This document shows positions 25,887 to 35,681 of a DNA stretch of 64,000 nt, piece after piece. Numbering within the stretch: position 1 is the stretch's first letter; the number at the start of each line of letters is the position of its first letter. The stretch comes from Chryseobacterium defluvii. Its GTDB lineage: Bacteria > Bacteroidota > Bacteroidia > Flavobacteriales > Weeksellaceae. Under the pieces are notes generated by a model. That model saw nothing but the letters and a program-made list of their open reading frames with translations, was not told the DNA's origin and ran no database searches. The stretch spans positions 496,001 to 560,000 of the forward strand of contig NZ_JACHLE010000002.1 in assembly GCF_014204415.1 (NCBI RefSeq), in the 5' to 3' direction. The translations under genes were made by a program, and so were the position numbers.

Positions 25887-27215
25887 CTACCTTTCCTTTG
25901 ATCTGATGTATTTTTTATTGAAGTATTTTTCCAGCTGATCATTGATATACAGCTTCTCCTCGCTGGCTGAAGACATTTCTCCAAAATATAATACTTTAGG
26001 CACGGTTTTTATCCTTTCAACTACTATTGAATCTTTGGGAGAAGTGCTGATCACAGAGATCCTTTCATTGACCTCTTCTTCATACTTTCCGAGATCTGTA
26101 TATGCGATTTCCTTAATAATAGTATTCAGGTTATAATTAATATCAAAATTGGAATATTTTTCAGGGAAGAAATGAGTTCCGGGCAGAAATATTATCGCCA
26201 GACTTATCCACCAGTATCTTCTGATATCTTTATACAGTAACATCAGAACGGGTGCGGCAGTGATACAATAGAAGAAAATAATGTTTTCGAACTGCCTTCC
26301 CATAGGATTCAATATATAGCCTGTAAAAATTAAGGGGAAAAAGGAGCTCCCCCAAATCAGCATTACTTTTTTCAGATTGATTTTCCGGCAAATTGTTTCC
26401 AGCTCTTTTTCGAAGATTTTTATAAATAATGGTAATACCAAGGCTGTTTTTATGAAAATATAGACGGAATTCGCCCCAAAAACTTCGATTCTTTTGATCC
26501 ATTTCTGAATGAAGGAAAGTTCTAACCCTCCGCTCATTCTTTTAAAATTCCCGGGTGCTAAAAAACTTACTAAAAGAAATACAGTTCCTACTGCTAACAA
26601 TATTTTATATTCTTTCGATTTCTTCTGAGAGTACAGAAGTATCAACAGTCCTTCAATAATCAATGCCATTATTTCATTTGAACCCATAAGAATGGCTATA
26701 AGCATAATGGAAAGCCAAAATCCTGTTTTCATTCCGGATTCATTGTATTTTCCGAGAAAATAAAGCAGAAGGCCTGAAAGAATAACCGGCAAAAAGTATA
26801 TATTGGATCCTGTGACCCAGAAATAATGTTCAGGTAGGCCCGTAAGAAGAACAGTATAAAAGAAAAACAACAGAAAACCTTTAATCAGTGCTTCTTTTAC
26901 GGTGTATTTAAAATAATATCTGAAATTTAATCCCGCGGTTCCTATGAATGCCAGAAATAAAAATACCGGGTATATTTTAGGTAACAACCCCAGGTGATCA
27001 TAATAGACAGGGTTTAAAGTACTTATCGAATATCCGAAATACCTCCCACCCCAGTTTGAATAAAAGTTTTTAATATTCTGAAAAACTCCAAATTTCCGTG
27101 TAGTATAAGAGTATATATAATCATCGGTCTGATATACATTAAAAAAAGAAATGTAAATCAGACCGATAAGTAAAGTGATCGATAAAAATAGGGTGATATT
27201 CCGTACCGATTTCAT
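25887..27215 (-). CDS. polytopic membrane protein (DUF6056 / GT-C-like)
   Basis: Encodes 442 residues with roughly ten TM helices. A short first helix is followed by a periplasmic loop with FNVYQTDDYIYSYTTRKFG and FYSNWGGRYFGYSI. An early acidic pair after TM1 and aromatic-rich loop are typical of GT-C membrane glycosyltransferases and DUF6056 proteins. The C-terminal approximately 85 residues are soluble and likely periplasmic. It starts 3 nt after the fabG stop and is probably in that operon. A role in envelope glycan assembly is inference. Confidence 0.7.
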   Translation of the reverse strand: MKSVRNITLFLSITLLIGLIYISFFNVYQTDDYIYSYTTRKFGVFQNIKNFYSNWGGRYFGYSISTLNPVYYDHLGLLPKIYPVFLFLAFIGTAGLNFRYYFKYTVKEALIKGFLLFFFYTVLLTGLPEHYFWVTGSNIYFLPVILSGLLLYFLGKYNESGMKTGFWLSIMLIAILMGSNEIMALIIEGLLILLYSQKKSKEYKILLAVGTVFLLVSFLAPGNFKRMSGGLELSFIQKWIKRIEVFGANSVYIFIKTALVLPLFIKIFEKELETICRKINLKKVMLIWGSSFFPLIFTGYILNPMGRQFENIIFFYCITAAPVLMLLYKDIRRYWWISLAIIFLPGTHFFPEKYSNFDINYNLNTIIKEIAYTDLGKYEEEVNERISVISTSPKDSIVVERIKTVPKVLYFGEMSSASEEKLYINDQLEKYFNKKYIRSKER

Positions 27216-27218
27216 TTT

Positions 27219-27962
27219 TTATGTCAGCAACCCGCCATCTACATTCAGAACCTGCCCTGAAATATAGTCTGCCATATCACTTCCGAGGAATACACATGCA
27301 TTGGCAATATGCTCAGGCTGTCCTAATCTCTTCATCGGAATACTGTCTTTCCACATCTGAACCGCTTTTTCGTCTAAAGCTGCCGTCATTTCAGTTTCTA
27401 TGAAACCTGGAGCTATTGCGTTGCAACGGATGTTTCTTGATCCCAATTCAAGGGCTACCGACTTGGTAAAACCGATAACACCTGCTTTGGAAGCAGCATA
27501 ATTAGCCTGGCCTGCATTTCCGCTTATCCCCACTACTGAGGTCATATTGATAATAGAGCCTGATTTCGCCTTCATCATTGGCTTAATAACCGCTTTTGTA
27601 AGGTTGAATACGGAATCTAAATTTACTTTCATAATAATGTCCCAGTCTTCTTTGGACATTCTCAGTAATAAATTGTCCTTTGTGATCCCGGCATTGTTGA
27701 TCAGAATATCGATCTTGCCAAACTCAGCCATTACTTCATCCACTAATTTCTGGGCTGCATCATAATCCGATGCATCAGACTGGTAGCCTTTAATTTGAGT
27801 TACAGAACTTAAAGCAGCTTCTAATTCTTTAGCTTTGTCTACAGATCCTGCATAGGTAAATGCCACTTTTGCTCCCTGCTGGGCAAAAACTTCGGCAATC
27901 CCTTTCCCGATTCCTCTTGTAGCTCCGGTAATAAGTGCTACTTTTCCTTCTAATAGTTTCAT
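27219..27962 (-). CDS. fabG: 3-oxoacyl-ACP reductase FabG
   Basis: Encodes 247 residues, a short-chain dehydrogenase that reduces 3-ketoacyl-ACP with NADPH in fatty acid elongation. Seen are the cofactor loop ITGATRGIGKGIA (about 10-22), NNAG (about 88), the catalytic Ser in INMTSVVGISGN and the YAASK Tyr-Lys pair (about 154-158), and the PGFIETEMT segment typical of FabG. No other fab genes are adjacent, so it stands apart from the fab cluster and paralogues may exist. Confidence 0.92.
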   Translation of the reverse strand: MKLLEGKVALITGATRGIGKGIAEVFAQQGAKVAFTYAGSVDKAKELEAALSSVTQIKGYQSDASDYDAAQKLVDEVMAEFGKIDILINNAGITKDNLLLRMSKEDWDIIMKVNLDSVFNLTKAVIKPMMKAKSGSIINMTSVVGISGNAGQANYAASKAGVIGFTKSVALELGSRNIRCNAIAPGFIETEMTAALDEKAVQMWKDSIPMKRLGQPEHIANACVFLGSDMADYISGQVLNVDGGLLT

Positions 27963-28067
27963 ATTTATTAATTATTATTTTTCTTCACTCAATCAATCCC
28001 TGTGCTTAGCTGGTGTTTTGTATCTCTAAAATAGATTTTTTAGCCTATTAAAAATAATAAGAGACCG

Positions 28068-28075
28068 CAAAGATA
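28068..28075 (-). promoter_or_regulatory. candidate -7 element (TATCTTTG) for fabG
   Basis: Perfect TAnnTTTG on the minus strand, 105 nt before the fabG ATG, in the 235-bp gap with rsmI, which otherwise holds nothing recognisable. Confidence 0.4.
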
Positions 28076-28197
28076 TTACAATTTACTATTCAATACATTT
28101 TAAATCATCAATTTACTGAATATTTGCAACTGTTTTTCATCATAAATGTATAGTGAAAGATCCTATAGAGCAGATAGGAGACAATGAAGCTGAACCT

Positions 28198-28872
28198 TTA
28201 AATGGAATTATTCACAATCAGGACAATTTCCCCTTTTAACGTTTTACTCTTGGAGAATTCGATCAGTTCATGGATTGTGCCTCTTTTTGTTTCTTCAAAT
28301 TTTTTAGATATTTCCCTGCTCAGGCTCACTTTTGTATGCTCCCCGAAAAATTCCCTGATCTGCTCCAAAGTAGTATTTATTTTGTGCGGGCTCTCGTATA
28401 AAACAATGGTTTTTTTTTCTTCGGCAAGCTGTTTCAGCTTTGTCTGCCTTCCCTTTTTTTGAGGCAGAAATCCGGCAAACAGAAATTCATTATTGGGTAA
28501 TCCTGAAACTACAAGAGCCGGAACAAAGGCCGTAGCACCCGGAAGGCATATCATTTCAATATTATGGTCTGCCCCTGCTTTCCCCAATAAATATCCCGGG
28601 TCTGAAATTCCCGGTGTTCCTGCATCTGTAATGATGGCAATATTCTGTCCGTTTTTCAGGTCGGAAATTACTTTTTCCGTGGCCTGATGCTCATTATGTA
28701 AGTGATAGGATTTTAACGGCTTGGAAATTTCAAAATGCTTTAAAAGTATTCCTGAGGTTCTGGTATCTTCACATAAAATATAATCCGCTTCTTTCAGAAC
28801 ATTTACGGCTCTGAAGGTCATATCTTCCAAGTTCCCTATGGGAGTAGGAACGAAATATAGTGTACCGCTCAA
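28198..28872 (-). CDS. rsmI: 16S rRNA (cytidine(1402)-2'-O)-methyltransferase RsmI
   Basis: Encodes 224 residues. This tetrapyrrole-methylase-fold enzyme methylates the ribose of C1402 in the ribosomal P site. Diagnostic motifs: FVPTPIGNLEDMTFRAV, ILCEDTRTSGILLKHF, IITDAGTPGISDPGYLL and VLYESPHKI. It is shorter than E. coli RsmI because the C-terminal extension is absent, usual in Bacteroidetes. It starts 2 nt after the stop of the acidic repeat protein gene. Confidence 0.95.
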   Translation of the reverse strand: MSGTLYFVPTPIGNLEDMTFRAVNVLKEADYILCEDTRTSGILLKHFEISKPLKSYHLHNEHQATEKVISDLKNGQNIAIITDAGTPGISDPGYLLGKAGADHNIEMICLPGATAFVPALVVSGLPNNEFLFAGFLPQKKGRQTKLKQLAEEKKTIVLYESPHKINTTLEQIREFFGEHTKVSLSREISKKFEETKRGTIHELIEFSKSKTLKGEIVLIVNNSI

Positions 28873-28874
28873 AA

Positions 28875-30278
28875 CTATAAGAATTTATTTTCTACCAATA
28901 CCCACAGCCTTTGCGCATATTCATCCGCTTTTTTCCAGTTTTTCTCATAATAGAGCTCGCTCAGGTATTCTTTAGCCTCTTCCAGGGTTTTGAAACTGTT
29001 CAGTTCTGTAACCACCTCATTCAGCTCTGACTGGCTTCCTCCAAAGAGGGTCTTTGTAAAAGCTATCCTGTCATTCAGGTCTAATCTGAATTCAGGCTTG
29101 GTTTTTTCTGCCTCCATATAATCTGTCGGGATATTGGTTTTCAAGATACTGCCTGTACTTTCTACGGTCTGTACCGGTTTTTCCTGCGGAATATTCCTTT
29201 CCAAAGGATCATCATCAAATAAGGTCTGTACTGCTTTTAATCCTTTGATATTGGCCAGTTTTATTTTTTTCTCCTGGTTATAGGCATCTATGTTTTCGAA
29301 GCTTTCATCAGACGCAGGCCTCTCCTTTTCGGTTTCCGGCGAAGGCCTGTCTATTTCGACAATTTTTCTTCTGTCTGCTTCTCCGGAAATTATGATTTCC
29401 TCCTGTTTCTCTTCTGCCTGAGCTTCATTTTTTATTTCATTTACTATATTCTCTACATTCGAAGTTTCGCTTGCCATTTCTCCCTGCTCAATGATGGTAT
29501 TCGAAGTGATAAACCGCTCTTCATCTTCTTCGATCAGGATATCATCTTCCGGAATTTCAGTATCAAAAATGCTTGGTATCCTTTCAGTTGCATCCTGTGT
29601 TTGATCAGCTTCTTTTTCCCCACTTATTTCCTGTTCAAAGCTGTCCTGAATTTTTTCTTCCTCATCAAAAGGTGCATCGGCATTTCCCTGGTAATCAGAA
29701 ACTTCGTTTTCAAACTGATCAATCTCATTCAACTGATTGTTAAAAATTGCTTCCTCTTCCGTCACCTCGTGGGTGAACATTCCTTCATGAATCCCATCAT
29801 CATTATCAGGTTCGGCATTGGCAAGAATCCTTTCCTCATCTATAAAGTTTAATACACTTTCCTGATAATCGGAAGGTTCGCTTTCATCAATTTCGTTCAG
29901 TTGGTTATTAAAAACAGCTTCTTCTTCTGTTATTTCGTTAGGTGAAGATTCTTCCTGAATATTTTCAGAATGATCATCTATTTCGTTTAATTCATTATTA
30001 AAAATCGCCTCTTCTTCTGTAACCTCATGGCTGAACTCCTGTACCTCTGCATCAGTATTTATAATATATTGGTTATCAGAATTCTGAAATGAATTATCCT
30101 GAATAAAATATTCGATGTTTTTTTCCAGCAATCTTAAAAAAGAGATCCTGTTGGCCAGTTCATCTACCAGATCCTGCTTAGAAAGTAATTCATCTACATT
30201 GTTTATTTTCTCCAAAATATCAATGATATTTTTGGATTCGAAAAAAATCTTTTCCTTTAAATCTTGGATGTTCTGCAT
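28875..30278 (-). CDS. acidic repeat-containing protein of unknown function
   Basis: Encodes 467 residues, very rich in Glu and Asp. An N-terminal coiled region (1-60) is followed by three copies of EVTEEEAIFNNELNEID (about residues 85-101, 115-131 and 169-185), long disordered acidic stretches (190-350), and a compact C-terminal domain (about 380-467) with FRLDLNDRIAFTKTLFGGS and LSELYYEKNWKKADEYAQRL. The C-terminal domain looks conserved and folded. No signal peptide is seen. It is immediately upstream of rsmI and divergent from tdk. The acidic tract may be a flexible binding region; function unknown. Confidence 0.75.
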   Translation of the reverse strand: MQNIQDLKEKIFFESKNIIDILEKINNVDELLSKQDLVDELANRISFLRLLEKNIEYFIQDNSFQNSDNQYIINTDAEVQEFSHEVTEEEAIFNNELNEIDDHSENIQEESSPNEITEEEAVFNNQLNEIDESEPSDYQESVLNFIDEERILANAEPDNDDGIHEGMFTHEVTEEEAIFNNQLNEIDQFENEVSDYQGNADAPFDEEEKIQDSFEQEISGEKEADQTQDATERIPSIFDTEIPEDDILIEEDEERFITSNTIIEQGEMASETSNVENIVNEIKNEAQAEEKQEEIIISGEADRRKIVEIDRPSPETEKERPASDESFENIDAYNQEKKIKLANIKGLKAVQTLFDDDPLERNIPQEKPVQTVESTGSILKTNIPTDYMEAEKTKPEFRLDLNDRIAFTKTLFGGSQSELNEVVTELNSFKTLEEAKEYLSELYYEKNWKKADEYAQRLWVLVENKFL

Positions 30279-30301
30279 ATAAGATTCTTGTTAAAATTGC
30301 T

Positions 30302-30309
30302 TACTTTTG
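30302..30309 (+). promoter_or_regulatory. -7 promoter element (TACTTTTG) for tdk
   Basis: Perfect TAnnTTTG, 29 nt before the tdk ATG. Confidence 0.45.
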
Positions 30310-30338
30310 ATGTTAAAATATTACGGCTAATTTAACAA

Positions 30339-30929
30339 ATGTTTTTAGAAAATACAATTAATCATTCCAAACAAAGCGGATGGATGGAAGTTATTTGCGG
30401 CTCTATGTTTTCAGGAAAAACTGAAGAGCTCATCCGGCGGCTCAGAAGGGCTGAAATGGCAGGACAGAATGTGGAAATTTTTAAGCCTAAGCTGGATACC
30501 CGGTATTCTGAAGAGGATGTCGTTTCTCACAATCAGAATAAGATCCGCAGTACGGCAGTGGAAAATCCCAACGAGATCCTTTTGCTGGCTTCCAATTGTG
30601 ATGTGGTGGGAATAGATGAGGCACAGTTTTTCGATGAAGGCATTGTTGATATATCTAATCAGTTGGCAAACAGTGGAATAAGAGTAGTTATTGCAGGTTT
30701 GGATATGGACTTTCTCGGCCGCCCTTTTGGGCCTATGCCTAATTTGATGGCTACTGCAGAGTACGTGACAAAAGTGCACGCTATTTGCAAGAGAACAGGT
30801 AATCTCGCCAATTACTCTATGAGAACATCTCAGGGAGATAACCTGGTGGAACTGGGGGAAACTGAAAGTTATGAAGCCGTAAGCCGCCGTGTTTTTATTG
30901 ATGAAGTTCTTTTAAAAAAGAAAAAATAA
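30339..30929 (+). CDS. tdk: thymidine kinase, type II
   Basis: Encodes 196 residues and phosphorylates thymidine with ATP in salvage. P-loop CGSMFSGKTEELIRRLRR (about 22-39), Walker B/catalytic VGIDEAQFFDEG (about 92-103), and the lasso-region KVHAICKRTGNLANYSMR. Canonical type II enzymes carry four zinc-binding cysteines; here only the one in HAICKRTG is obvious in the C-terminal half, so the structural zinc site appears degenerate. The substrate-pocket YEAVSRR motif is intact. Confidence 0.93.
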   Translation: MFLENTINHSKQSGWMEVICGSMFSGKTEELIRRLRRAEMAGQNVEIFKPKLDTRYSEEDVVSHNQNKIRSTAVENPNEILLLASNCDVVGIDEAQFFDEGIVDISNQLANSGIRVVIAGLDMDFLGRPFGPMPNLMATAEYVTKVHAICKRTGNLANYSMRTSQGDNLVELGETESYEAVSRRVFIDEVLLKKKK

Positions 30930-31067
30930 ATTTATAAAGGTAAAATCGTGAAATTGTAAAAAGACTGAAAATAAGTTCTTTAAAACAAATTCGCAGTTTT
31001 ACAATTTTGCCTTTTTACGATTTTGCGATTTGGCAATTTCGCTCAAACCAAAGCAGAAAGGGTATCA

Positions 31068-33515
31068 ATGAATTATACAGTAAAAGAAATTGCAGCCATC
31101 ACCAATGCACAGATCATTGGAGATAAGGAATTAGTGGTTAAAAATATAGCTTTTGACAGCAGGATCATTTATTCAACAAAGAATACGGCATTCATAGCAA
31201 TTAATACTAAAAAAAATTCAGGGGAAAAATTCATTGAAGCTACTATTGACAGGGGAATAAATATAATTATCTCCGAACATCATGCCCCACAGTTTGAAAA
31301 TATCACCTGGCTGATTGTAGAAAATTCTGTTGAATTTCTGCAAAAGCTGGCCAAATACCATTTTGAAAACTCCGGATTAAAATCTATCGGAATTACAGGA
31401 AGCAACGGAAAAACTATTTTAAAAGAATGGCTATATCAATGTTTATGGAACGAATTCCCGACCGTAAAAAGCCCGAAAAGTTTTAATTCCCAGATCGGAC
31501 TTCCACTTTCTTTACTTCAGATCAACCATTCCCATGAACTTGGGATTTTTGAAGTAGGTATCTCCAAGCCAAATGAAATGCGAAGATTGGAAAGTATATT
31601 CCATCCACAGATCGGCTTGCTTACCCATATCGGTTCTGCTCATGCTGCCAATTTTGAATCCGAAGAAGAGCTGATCAACGAAAAAATCAAGCTTTTCAGA
31701 GAATCTGAGGTCATCATCTACAATGGCGATAATTCACTGGTTGATAATAGAATAAAAGAATTATATTCAGGTAAAAGATTAATTTCTTACGGATTTAAAA
31801 AAGAAAACGATGTCTTTATCAAAAATAATATTTCAAAAGACGAAAATATCGTGGTAGAATATTTTGATGAAGAGATCATATTCCCTGTTCATCAGAGGGA
31901 CGAAGCCACTTTGACCAATGCTTTGGCCCTGATCACGGTTTTAAAGGAACTGAATATTGATAATCAAAAGATTATTGAAAAAATTAATAGCCTGAAAGCC
32001 ATTGAAATGAGGCTGGAAGCTATTGAAGGAATTAAAAATAATATCATCATCAACGATTCCTTTAATCTGGATCTGGATTCCCTGAAAACAGCACTTCAGT
32101 TTTTAAATGAATATAAAAAGCCTAGGAAATCATTAGTTTTAACGGATATTGTTGGAGTAAACTCTAATTCCAAAGAGCTGTATGAAGAAGTTTCAGAGCT
32201 TGTGAATGAACAAAAATTTGATTCTGTCTTCCTCATCGGGCACGAAATTACCAAATTCGATAGCCTTTTCAACACTAAAACCTTTACTTTCATTAATACT
32301 AAAGAACTTATTGAAAGTAAACACCTTAATGAAATTGAAAATCAGATTATTCTTTTAAAAGGAGCAAGAAAATTTGAGATCGAAAAACTGAAAGATCTTC
32401 TTGAACTCAGAAAGCATGATACTGTTTTGGAGATCAACCTGAACGCAATTTTGCACAATATCAATTATCACAAATCTTTACTGAAACCCGGCACAAAAAT
32501 GATGGCCATGGTAAAAGCAAATTCCTATGGATTGGGAAGTTATGAGGTTTCAGAGTTTTTACAGCATCATCATATTGATTATCTGGGAGTTGCATATGCT
32601 GATGAAGGTGTTGAACTTCGTAAAAAGGGAATTACCACTCCTATTGTTGTGATGAATCCCGAACAGCATAGCTATGAAGCCATTATTGAATACAATTTAG
32701 AACCGGAAATTTACAGTTTCAGGGTATTGGATTTGTTTTACGAAGCCGTTCAGAAATCAGGATACGACAAAAAATATCCTATCCACATCAAATTAGAAAC
32801 AGGAATGCACCGTCTTGGTTTTAAAGAGTTTGAACTAGATTATCTCAATGAAACCTTAGAACATAAAAATCTGAAAGTTCAGAGTATTTTCAGTCATTTA
32901 TCATCTTCTGATGTACCCGCAGAAAAAGATTTTACCTTAAAGCAACTAGAAGCTTTTGAGAAAAGTTCAGCATATTTAATCAAAAAATTAGGATATCAAC
33001 CTGACCGCCATATTTTAAATTCTTCGGGAATAACGAGTTACACGGACTATCAGTATAATATGGTGAGAATCGGGATCGGTATGCTGGGCGAGTCTTCCAA
33101 TCCGGAGATCCAGAAGCAGTTGCAGTCTGTGGTAAGCTTTAAAACGGTAATTTCCCAGATCTCCTTAGTAGAAAACGGGGAATCTGTCGGTTACAGCAGA
33201 AAGTATAAAACGGATCATCCCACAAAGATTGCCACCATTCCTGTTGGCTATGCAGACGGAATTCCCAGACTGATAGGAAACGAGGTGGGAAACGTGGGGA
33301 TAAATAAAGTTTTAGCCCCTATTGTTGGGAATATCTGTATGGACATGATGATGATTAATGTAGATGATATCCCTAATGTAAAAGAAGGAGATACGGTAAC
33401 TGTTTTTAATGCCAAACCCAACTTAAAAGAATTTGCAGATTATTGCAAAACAATAACTTATGAAGTATTAACCTCTATTTCGCCCCGGGTGAAACGGATA
33501 TATATAAAAGATTAA
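31068..33515 (+). CDS. murF-alr: bifunctional MurF ligase / alanine racemase
   Basis: Encodes 815 residues joining two peptidoglycan precursor enzymes. Residues 1-450 are MurF-like (UDP-MurNAc-tripeptide:D-Ala-D-Ala ligase) with ATP loop GITGSNGKTILKEW (about 108-121). Residues about 455-815 are alanine racemase with the PLP-lysine in MMAMVKANSYGLG and the C-terminal VGYADGIPRLIG and NICMDMMMINV. The fusion is characteristic of Bacteroidetes. The ATG at 31068 is used in preference to an upstream in-frame TTG. The enzyme supplies D-alanine and then uses D-Ala-D-Ala (made by Ddl elsewhere). It is followed after 2 nt by a patatin gene. Confidence 0.95.
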   Translation: MNYTVKEIAAITNAQIIGDKELVVKNIAFDSRIIYSTKNTAFIAINTKKNSGEKFIEATIDRGINIIISEHHAPQFENITWLIVENSVEFLQKLAKYHFENSGLKSIGITGSNGKTILKEWLYQCLWNEFPTVKSPKSFNSQIGLPLSLLQINHSHELGIFEVGISKPNEMRRLESIFHPQIGLLTHIGSAHAANFESEEELINEKIKLFRESEVIIYNGDNSLVDNRIKELYSGKRLISYGFKKENDVFIKNNISKDENIVVEYFDEEIIFPVHQRDEATLTNALALITVLKELNIDNQKIIEKINSLKAIEMRLEAIEGIKNNIIINDSFNLDLDSLKTALQFLNEYKKPRKSLVLTDIVGVNSNSKELYEEVSELVNEQKFDSVFLIGHEITKFDSLFNTKTFTFINTKELIESKHLNEIENQIILLKGARKFEIEKLKDLLELRKHDTVLEINLNAILHNINYHKSLLKPGTKMMAMVKANSYGLGSYEVSEFLQHHHIDYLGVAYADEGVELRKKGITTPIVVMNPEQHSYEAIIEYNLEPEIYSFRVLDLFYEAVQKSGYDKKYPIHIKLETGMHRLGFKEFELDYLNETLEHKNLKVQSIFSHLSSSDVPAEKDFTLKQLEAFEKSSAYLIKKLGYQPDRHILNSSGITSYTDYQYNMVRIGIGMLGESSNPEIQKQLQSVVSFKTVISQISLVENGESVGYSRKYKTDHPTKIATIPVGYADGIPRLIGNEVGNVGINKVLAPIVGNICMDMMMINVDDIPNVKEGDTVTVFNAKPNLKEFADYCKTITYEVLTSISPRVKRIYIKD

Positions 33516-33517
33516 TT

Positions 33518-35677
33518 ATGAGAAAACTCCTGATCCTTTTATTCGTATTCCAGCTGTTCCTGATCCATGCACAGGTAAAAAAAGGCCTTGTAATCTCTAA
33601 AAATCCAAAAATAGGGCTTTCACTGGCTGGCGGCGGAGCAAAAGGTTTTTCTCATGTAGGAGTGCTGAAAGTATTGGATTCCCTAGGAGTTAAGGTCGAT
33701 TATATTGCAGGGACAAGTATGGGGGCTATTGTAGGCGGTCTTTATGCTTCAGGATATTCCGGCAAAGAAATTGAAAAAATAGTCATGGATACGGATTTCT
33801 ATTCTTTGATCATGGATCCAAAATCCAGGCAGGAAGCCACTTTTTATAATAAATCTGTTGATAAATACCTTCTTTCCATTCCTTTAAAAAATGGGAAGAT
33901 CACCCTGCCCTCTTCCATCAGTTCCGGCCAGAAAAATGTGTATTTGCTGAAAGAACTTTTCAAGAATGTTTCCAATATTGATGATTTTTCTAAATTGCCT
34001 ATTCCCTTCATGTGTGTAGCCACCAATCTGGAAAGCGGAAATATGGAAATTTTTGAGAAAGGAGATTTGGTACAGTCTATTATGGCAAGTTCAGCTTTTC
34101 CTTCACTAATGGATCCAGTAAAGATTGGGGACAGTATCTACATTGACGGAGCCATGACGGTAAATTACCCCTCAAAGCCATTAAAGGACAAAGGAATCGA
34201 TATCGTTATCGGGGTGGACCTGAACCAGGATCTGTCTAAAAGAGAAGATTTAAACAATATTATTGCCATCCTGAACCAAGTGATTGATTTCGGGATCAAA
34301 AAAGATACAAGGCGCCAGTATAAATACACGGATATTAATATTAAGCCCGATCTGAAAGGCATGACCGCTACCAGCTACGATGAAAAGAAAAAAATCCTTG
34401 ACAGCGGATATACAGAAGGACTGAAATATACGGAGATACTCGACCAGCTTCCAAAACGTCCGTTTGACCGCCTTAGGGAGCGCATAAATCCAATTTATTC
34501 CAATGTCTATAAGATAGACAGCCTGGCTTTGGAAGGAGGGAAAATTTATGGCAAAAATTATATTTTAGGTAAAATGGGGCTCAGGCTCCCTTCTATGCAG
34601 ACCTATGGGAGCATCAACAGGATGCTCGATAAACTGGTCGCTACTAACAACTACCGATTCATTAACTATGATATTGTTCCTGAAAACGATGCTAATTATC
34701 TTAAGCTGTATGTCACAGAAGATGAAGCCCGTCATTTCCTCAAATTCGGATTGCATTATGATGAAGTTTTCAAAACAGGTTTGCTTTTAAATTATTCTGC
34801 CAAGCGGCTTTTATTTAAGAATACCAATCTCTCGCTGGACGTTATAGTTGGAGATAAACCAAGATATTATTTAAACTATTTTATAGATAATGGTTACATT
34901 CCCGGACTTGGAATTTATTCATCAGGAATGAGTTTCGACATTAAAGACCAGAATAATTATACGGTAGATAAATGGGAATGGCTAAGAAATGAAGCCTATA
35001 TTCAATCCATCTGGAAAGATAAGTTTGCCATTGGCGGGGGTATAAGCCATGATTATTTTGAAGCTGAAGCCGCTGACGGTACTAACAAAAGATATAACCG
35101 GTTTTTGAATCCTTATATATTCTTAAAAAGCGATACCCAGAATGATAAGGATTTTCCTACCAAAGGGATTTTCCTATCAGCAGAAGGAAAAGTGATCGAC
35201 CTTTTAAAATCAGAAATAGAAAAAAGAGTGGTACAGGTAAAGGCGGATATCAGGATCAATATACCGCTAACAAAACAATTTGCTTACCGTCTTAATCTTT
35301 ACGGAGGAATAACCATTGGCGAAAATCTGCCACAGTTTTACCAGTACAGATTAGGGGGAATTTTTGAACAGAATGTGATCAACTTTAAAAACTTCTCCGG
35401 GTTTTATTTCGCACAGCTTAGTACAAATAATACTATTCTGATCTCTAATGATCTTCAGTTTAAATTCAATAAAAACTATTTTATCAGCGGAAATTTCTCT
35501 TTTGCCAATCTTTCCGATGATATCAGCTTCGAAGATACAGTTAAGCTAAATTATAGTTCGTTAGGTATAACTGCTGGCTATAAATCTCCATTCGGGCAGA
35601 TCAAAGTCAATTTTAGTCATTCACTCAAAAATAATCAAAAAGGCATATTCAGTGTCATATTAGGACACTGGTTTTAA
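33518..35677 (+). CDS. patatin-like phospholipase with C-terminal outer-membrane barrel
   Basis: Encodes 719 residues. Signal peptide (about 1-19, ending HAQ). Patatin domain: oxyanion loop LSLAGGGAKGFSHVG (about 34-48), nucleophile elbow AGTSMGAIVGG (Ser about 67) and catalytic Asp in YIDGAMTVNYP (about 209). After a POTRA-like linker (about 330-410), a 16-strand BamA/TamA-type barrel fills the C-terminus, ending ILGHWF. This is the PlpD-like type VD layout: a lipase linked to an outer-membrane barrel. It may be a secreted or surface phospholipase. It lies in the murF-alr/ybeY operon. Confidence 0.9.
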   Translation: MRKLLILLFVFQLFLIHAQVKKGLVISKNPKIGLSLAGGGAKGFSHVGVLKVLDSLGVKVDYIAGTSMGAIVGGLYASGYSGKEIEKIVMDTDFYSLIMDPKSRQEATFYNKSVDKYLLSIPLKNGKITLPSSISSGQKNVYLLKELFKNVSNIDDFSKLPIPFMCVATNLESGNMEIFEKGDLVQSIMASSAFPSLMDPVKIGDSIYIDGAMTVNYPSKPLKDKGIDIVIGVDLNQDLSKREDLNNIIAILNQVIDFGIKKDTRRQYKYTDINIKPDLKGMTATSYDEKKKILDSGYTEGLKYTEILDQLPKRPFDRLRERINPIYSNVYKIDSLALEGGKIYGKNYILGKMGLRLPSMQTYGSINRMLDKLVATNNYRFINYDIVPENDANYLKLYVTEDEARHFLKFGLHYDEVFKTGLLLNYSAKRLLFKNTNLSLDVIVGDKPRYYLNYFIDNGYIPGLGIYSSGMSFDIKDQNNYTVDKWEWLRNEAYIQSIWKDKFAIGGGISHDYFEAEAADGTNKRYNRFLNPYIFLKSDTQNDKDFPTKGIFLSAEGKVIDLLKSEIEKRVVQVKADIRINIPLTKQFAYRLNLYGGITIGENLPQFYQYRLGGIFEQNVINFKNFSGFYFAQLSTNNTILISNDLQFKFNKNYFISGNFSFANLSDDISFEDTVKLNYSSLGITAGYKSPFGQIKVNFSHSLKNNQKGIFSVILGHWF

Positions 35678-35681
35678 AACA

